A stretch of DNA of 23,175 nt from CAWCTB01 sp963798275. Lineage in GTDB: Bacteria > Acidobacteriota > Terriglobia > Terriglobales > Acidobacteriaceae. Below the pieces are notes generated by a model that was not told the DNA's origin, made no database searches, and saw only the letters and a program-made list of their open reading frames with translations. The stretch is taken from NCBI GenBank assembly GCA_963798275.1, contig CAWCTB010000010.1:1-23175 (forward strand), read 5' to 3'. Numbering within the stretch: position 1 is the first letter of the stretch; the number at the start of each line of letters is the position of its first letter. Below, piece by piece: positions 22,815 to 23,175 of this stretch. The position numbers were made by a program, and so were the translations under genes.

Positions 22815-23175
22815 ATGGCGCAAGGATTATCCAACCCGTTGGCCGCAACCGCTCAGCCCATGCTGGTCTACGACGGCTCATGCGGATTCTGCAGCCGCGC
22901 GGTACGGTTCATCCTGCGGCACGAGCGCCGTCACGACCTGCTGTTCGTGCCTCGCGACTCGGAGCTGGGACAGGAATTGCGCCGCCACTTCCATCTCGAA
23001 GCGGTGGAGTCGATGCTATGGGTCGCCGACGGGAAGGCGGCAATGGAGTCCGATGCCGTGCTACGTGCGGCTCGCTATCTCGGCGGAGGCTGGTCGTGGC
23101 TGTCCGCGTTCGGAGCGCTCTGCCCAGCCCCACTGCGCAACTGGGGATATCGCGTGATCGCCCGCAATCGCCGCC
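22815..23175 (+). CDS. DCC-family (DUF393) thiol-disulfide oxidoreductase-like protein, 3' end cut by the window
   Basis: The visible 120 residues begin with a 15-residue lead and then MLVYDGSCGFCSRAVRFIL. This is the DxxCxxC (DCC) signature of the family, with C23 and C26 in a thioredoxin-like CxxC arrangement. Next are a short basic segment (RHERRHDLLFVPRDSELGQE), VESMLWVADGKAAMESDAVL and RAARYLGGGWSWLSAFGALC. The family ends with PLRNWGYRVIARNR as here, so little is missing. Such proteins are thought to be redox-active, but no substrate is established. The start ATG 22815 has only a weak GAGA-type ribosome binding site. No partner gene is in view. Confidence 0.88.
   Translation, partial: MAQGLSNPLAATAQPMLVYDGSCGFCSRAVRFILRHERRHDLLFVPRDSELGQELRRHFHLEAVESMLWVADGKAAMESDAVLRAARYLGGGWSWLSAFGALCPAPLRNWGYRVIARNRR

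Overview
The window looks like a chromosome segment of an Acidobacteriota bacterium, most likely Terriglobia / Koribacter-like. I infer this from the GC-rich coding sequence, the split glycine decarboxylase (gcvPA + gcvPB), a secreted YXWGXW-type protein with a His/Pro-rich tail, a bacterial eRF1-like (baeRF) gene, a folate-type TrmFO, and several families of GC-rich intergenic hairpin repeats. No rRNA, tRNA or CRISPR array was seen.

Layout. 1-2536 (minus) is a decayed accessory segment: the N-terminal half of a TIR-domain gene with one frameshift, and a pentapeptide-like repeat membrane protein broken by many frameshifts. 2531-3142 (plus) holds a small zinc-finger ORF and a 90-aa helical protein. 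3258-5523 (minus) is a two-gene translation/transcription stress unit: a protein that fuses an HPF/RaiA ribosome-hibernation domain to a sigma-70-like module, followed by a baeRF release-factor-like protein. Then come glpX (class II fructose-1,6-bisphosphatase) and an exported Gfo/Idh/MocA oxidoreductase, both minus. A repeat-rich spacer leads to a secreted GH27 alpha-galactosidase (plus). This converges with, and overlaps by 17 bp, the minus-strand glycine cleavage cluster gcvT-gcvH-(609 bp of repeats)-gcvPA-gcvPB. Next are a stand-alone receiver-domain protein (plus), a 7Fe ferredoxin (minus), a truncated and frameshifted IS transposase (plus), a two-TM protein apparently cut by that element (minus), the YXWGXW protein (minus), a small secreted protein (plus), trmFO (minus), and divergently from it a carboxymuconolactone decarboxylase/AhpD-like gene. 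The right end has another small secreted protein and a partial DCC-family thiol oxidoreductase.

Most interesting. (1) The CMD/AhpD-like gene at 21233-21784 is interrupted only by an in-frame TGA, exactly where the second cysteine of the family's CxxC-x3-H redox motif should be. The TGA is followed by an 8-bp hairpin with a GUC loop 20 nt downstream, which fits bacterial SECIS rules. I annotate it as a candidate selenoprotein (CxxU). (2) The HPF-sigma fusion paired with baeRF suggests a link between ribosome hibernation or rescue and transcription. These two are the best candidates for under-described biology here. Everything rests on reading the sequence; no database search was run.
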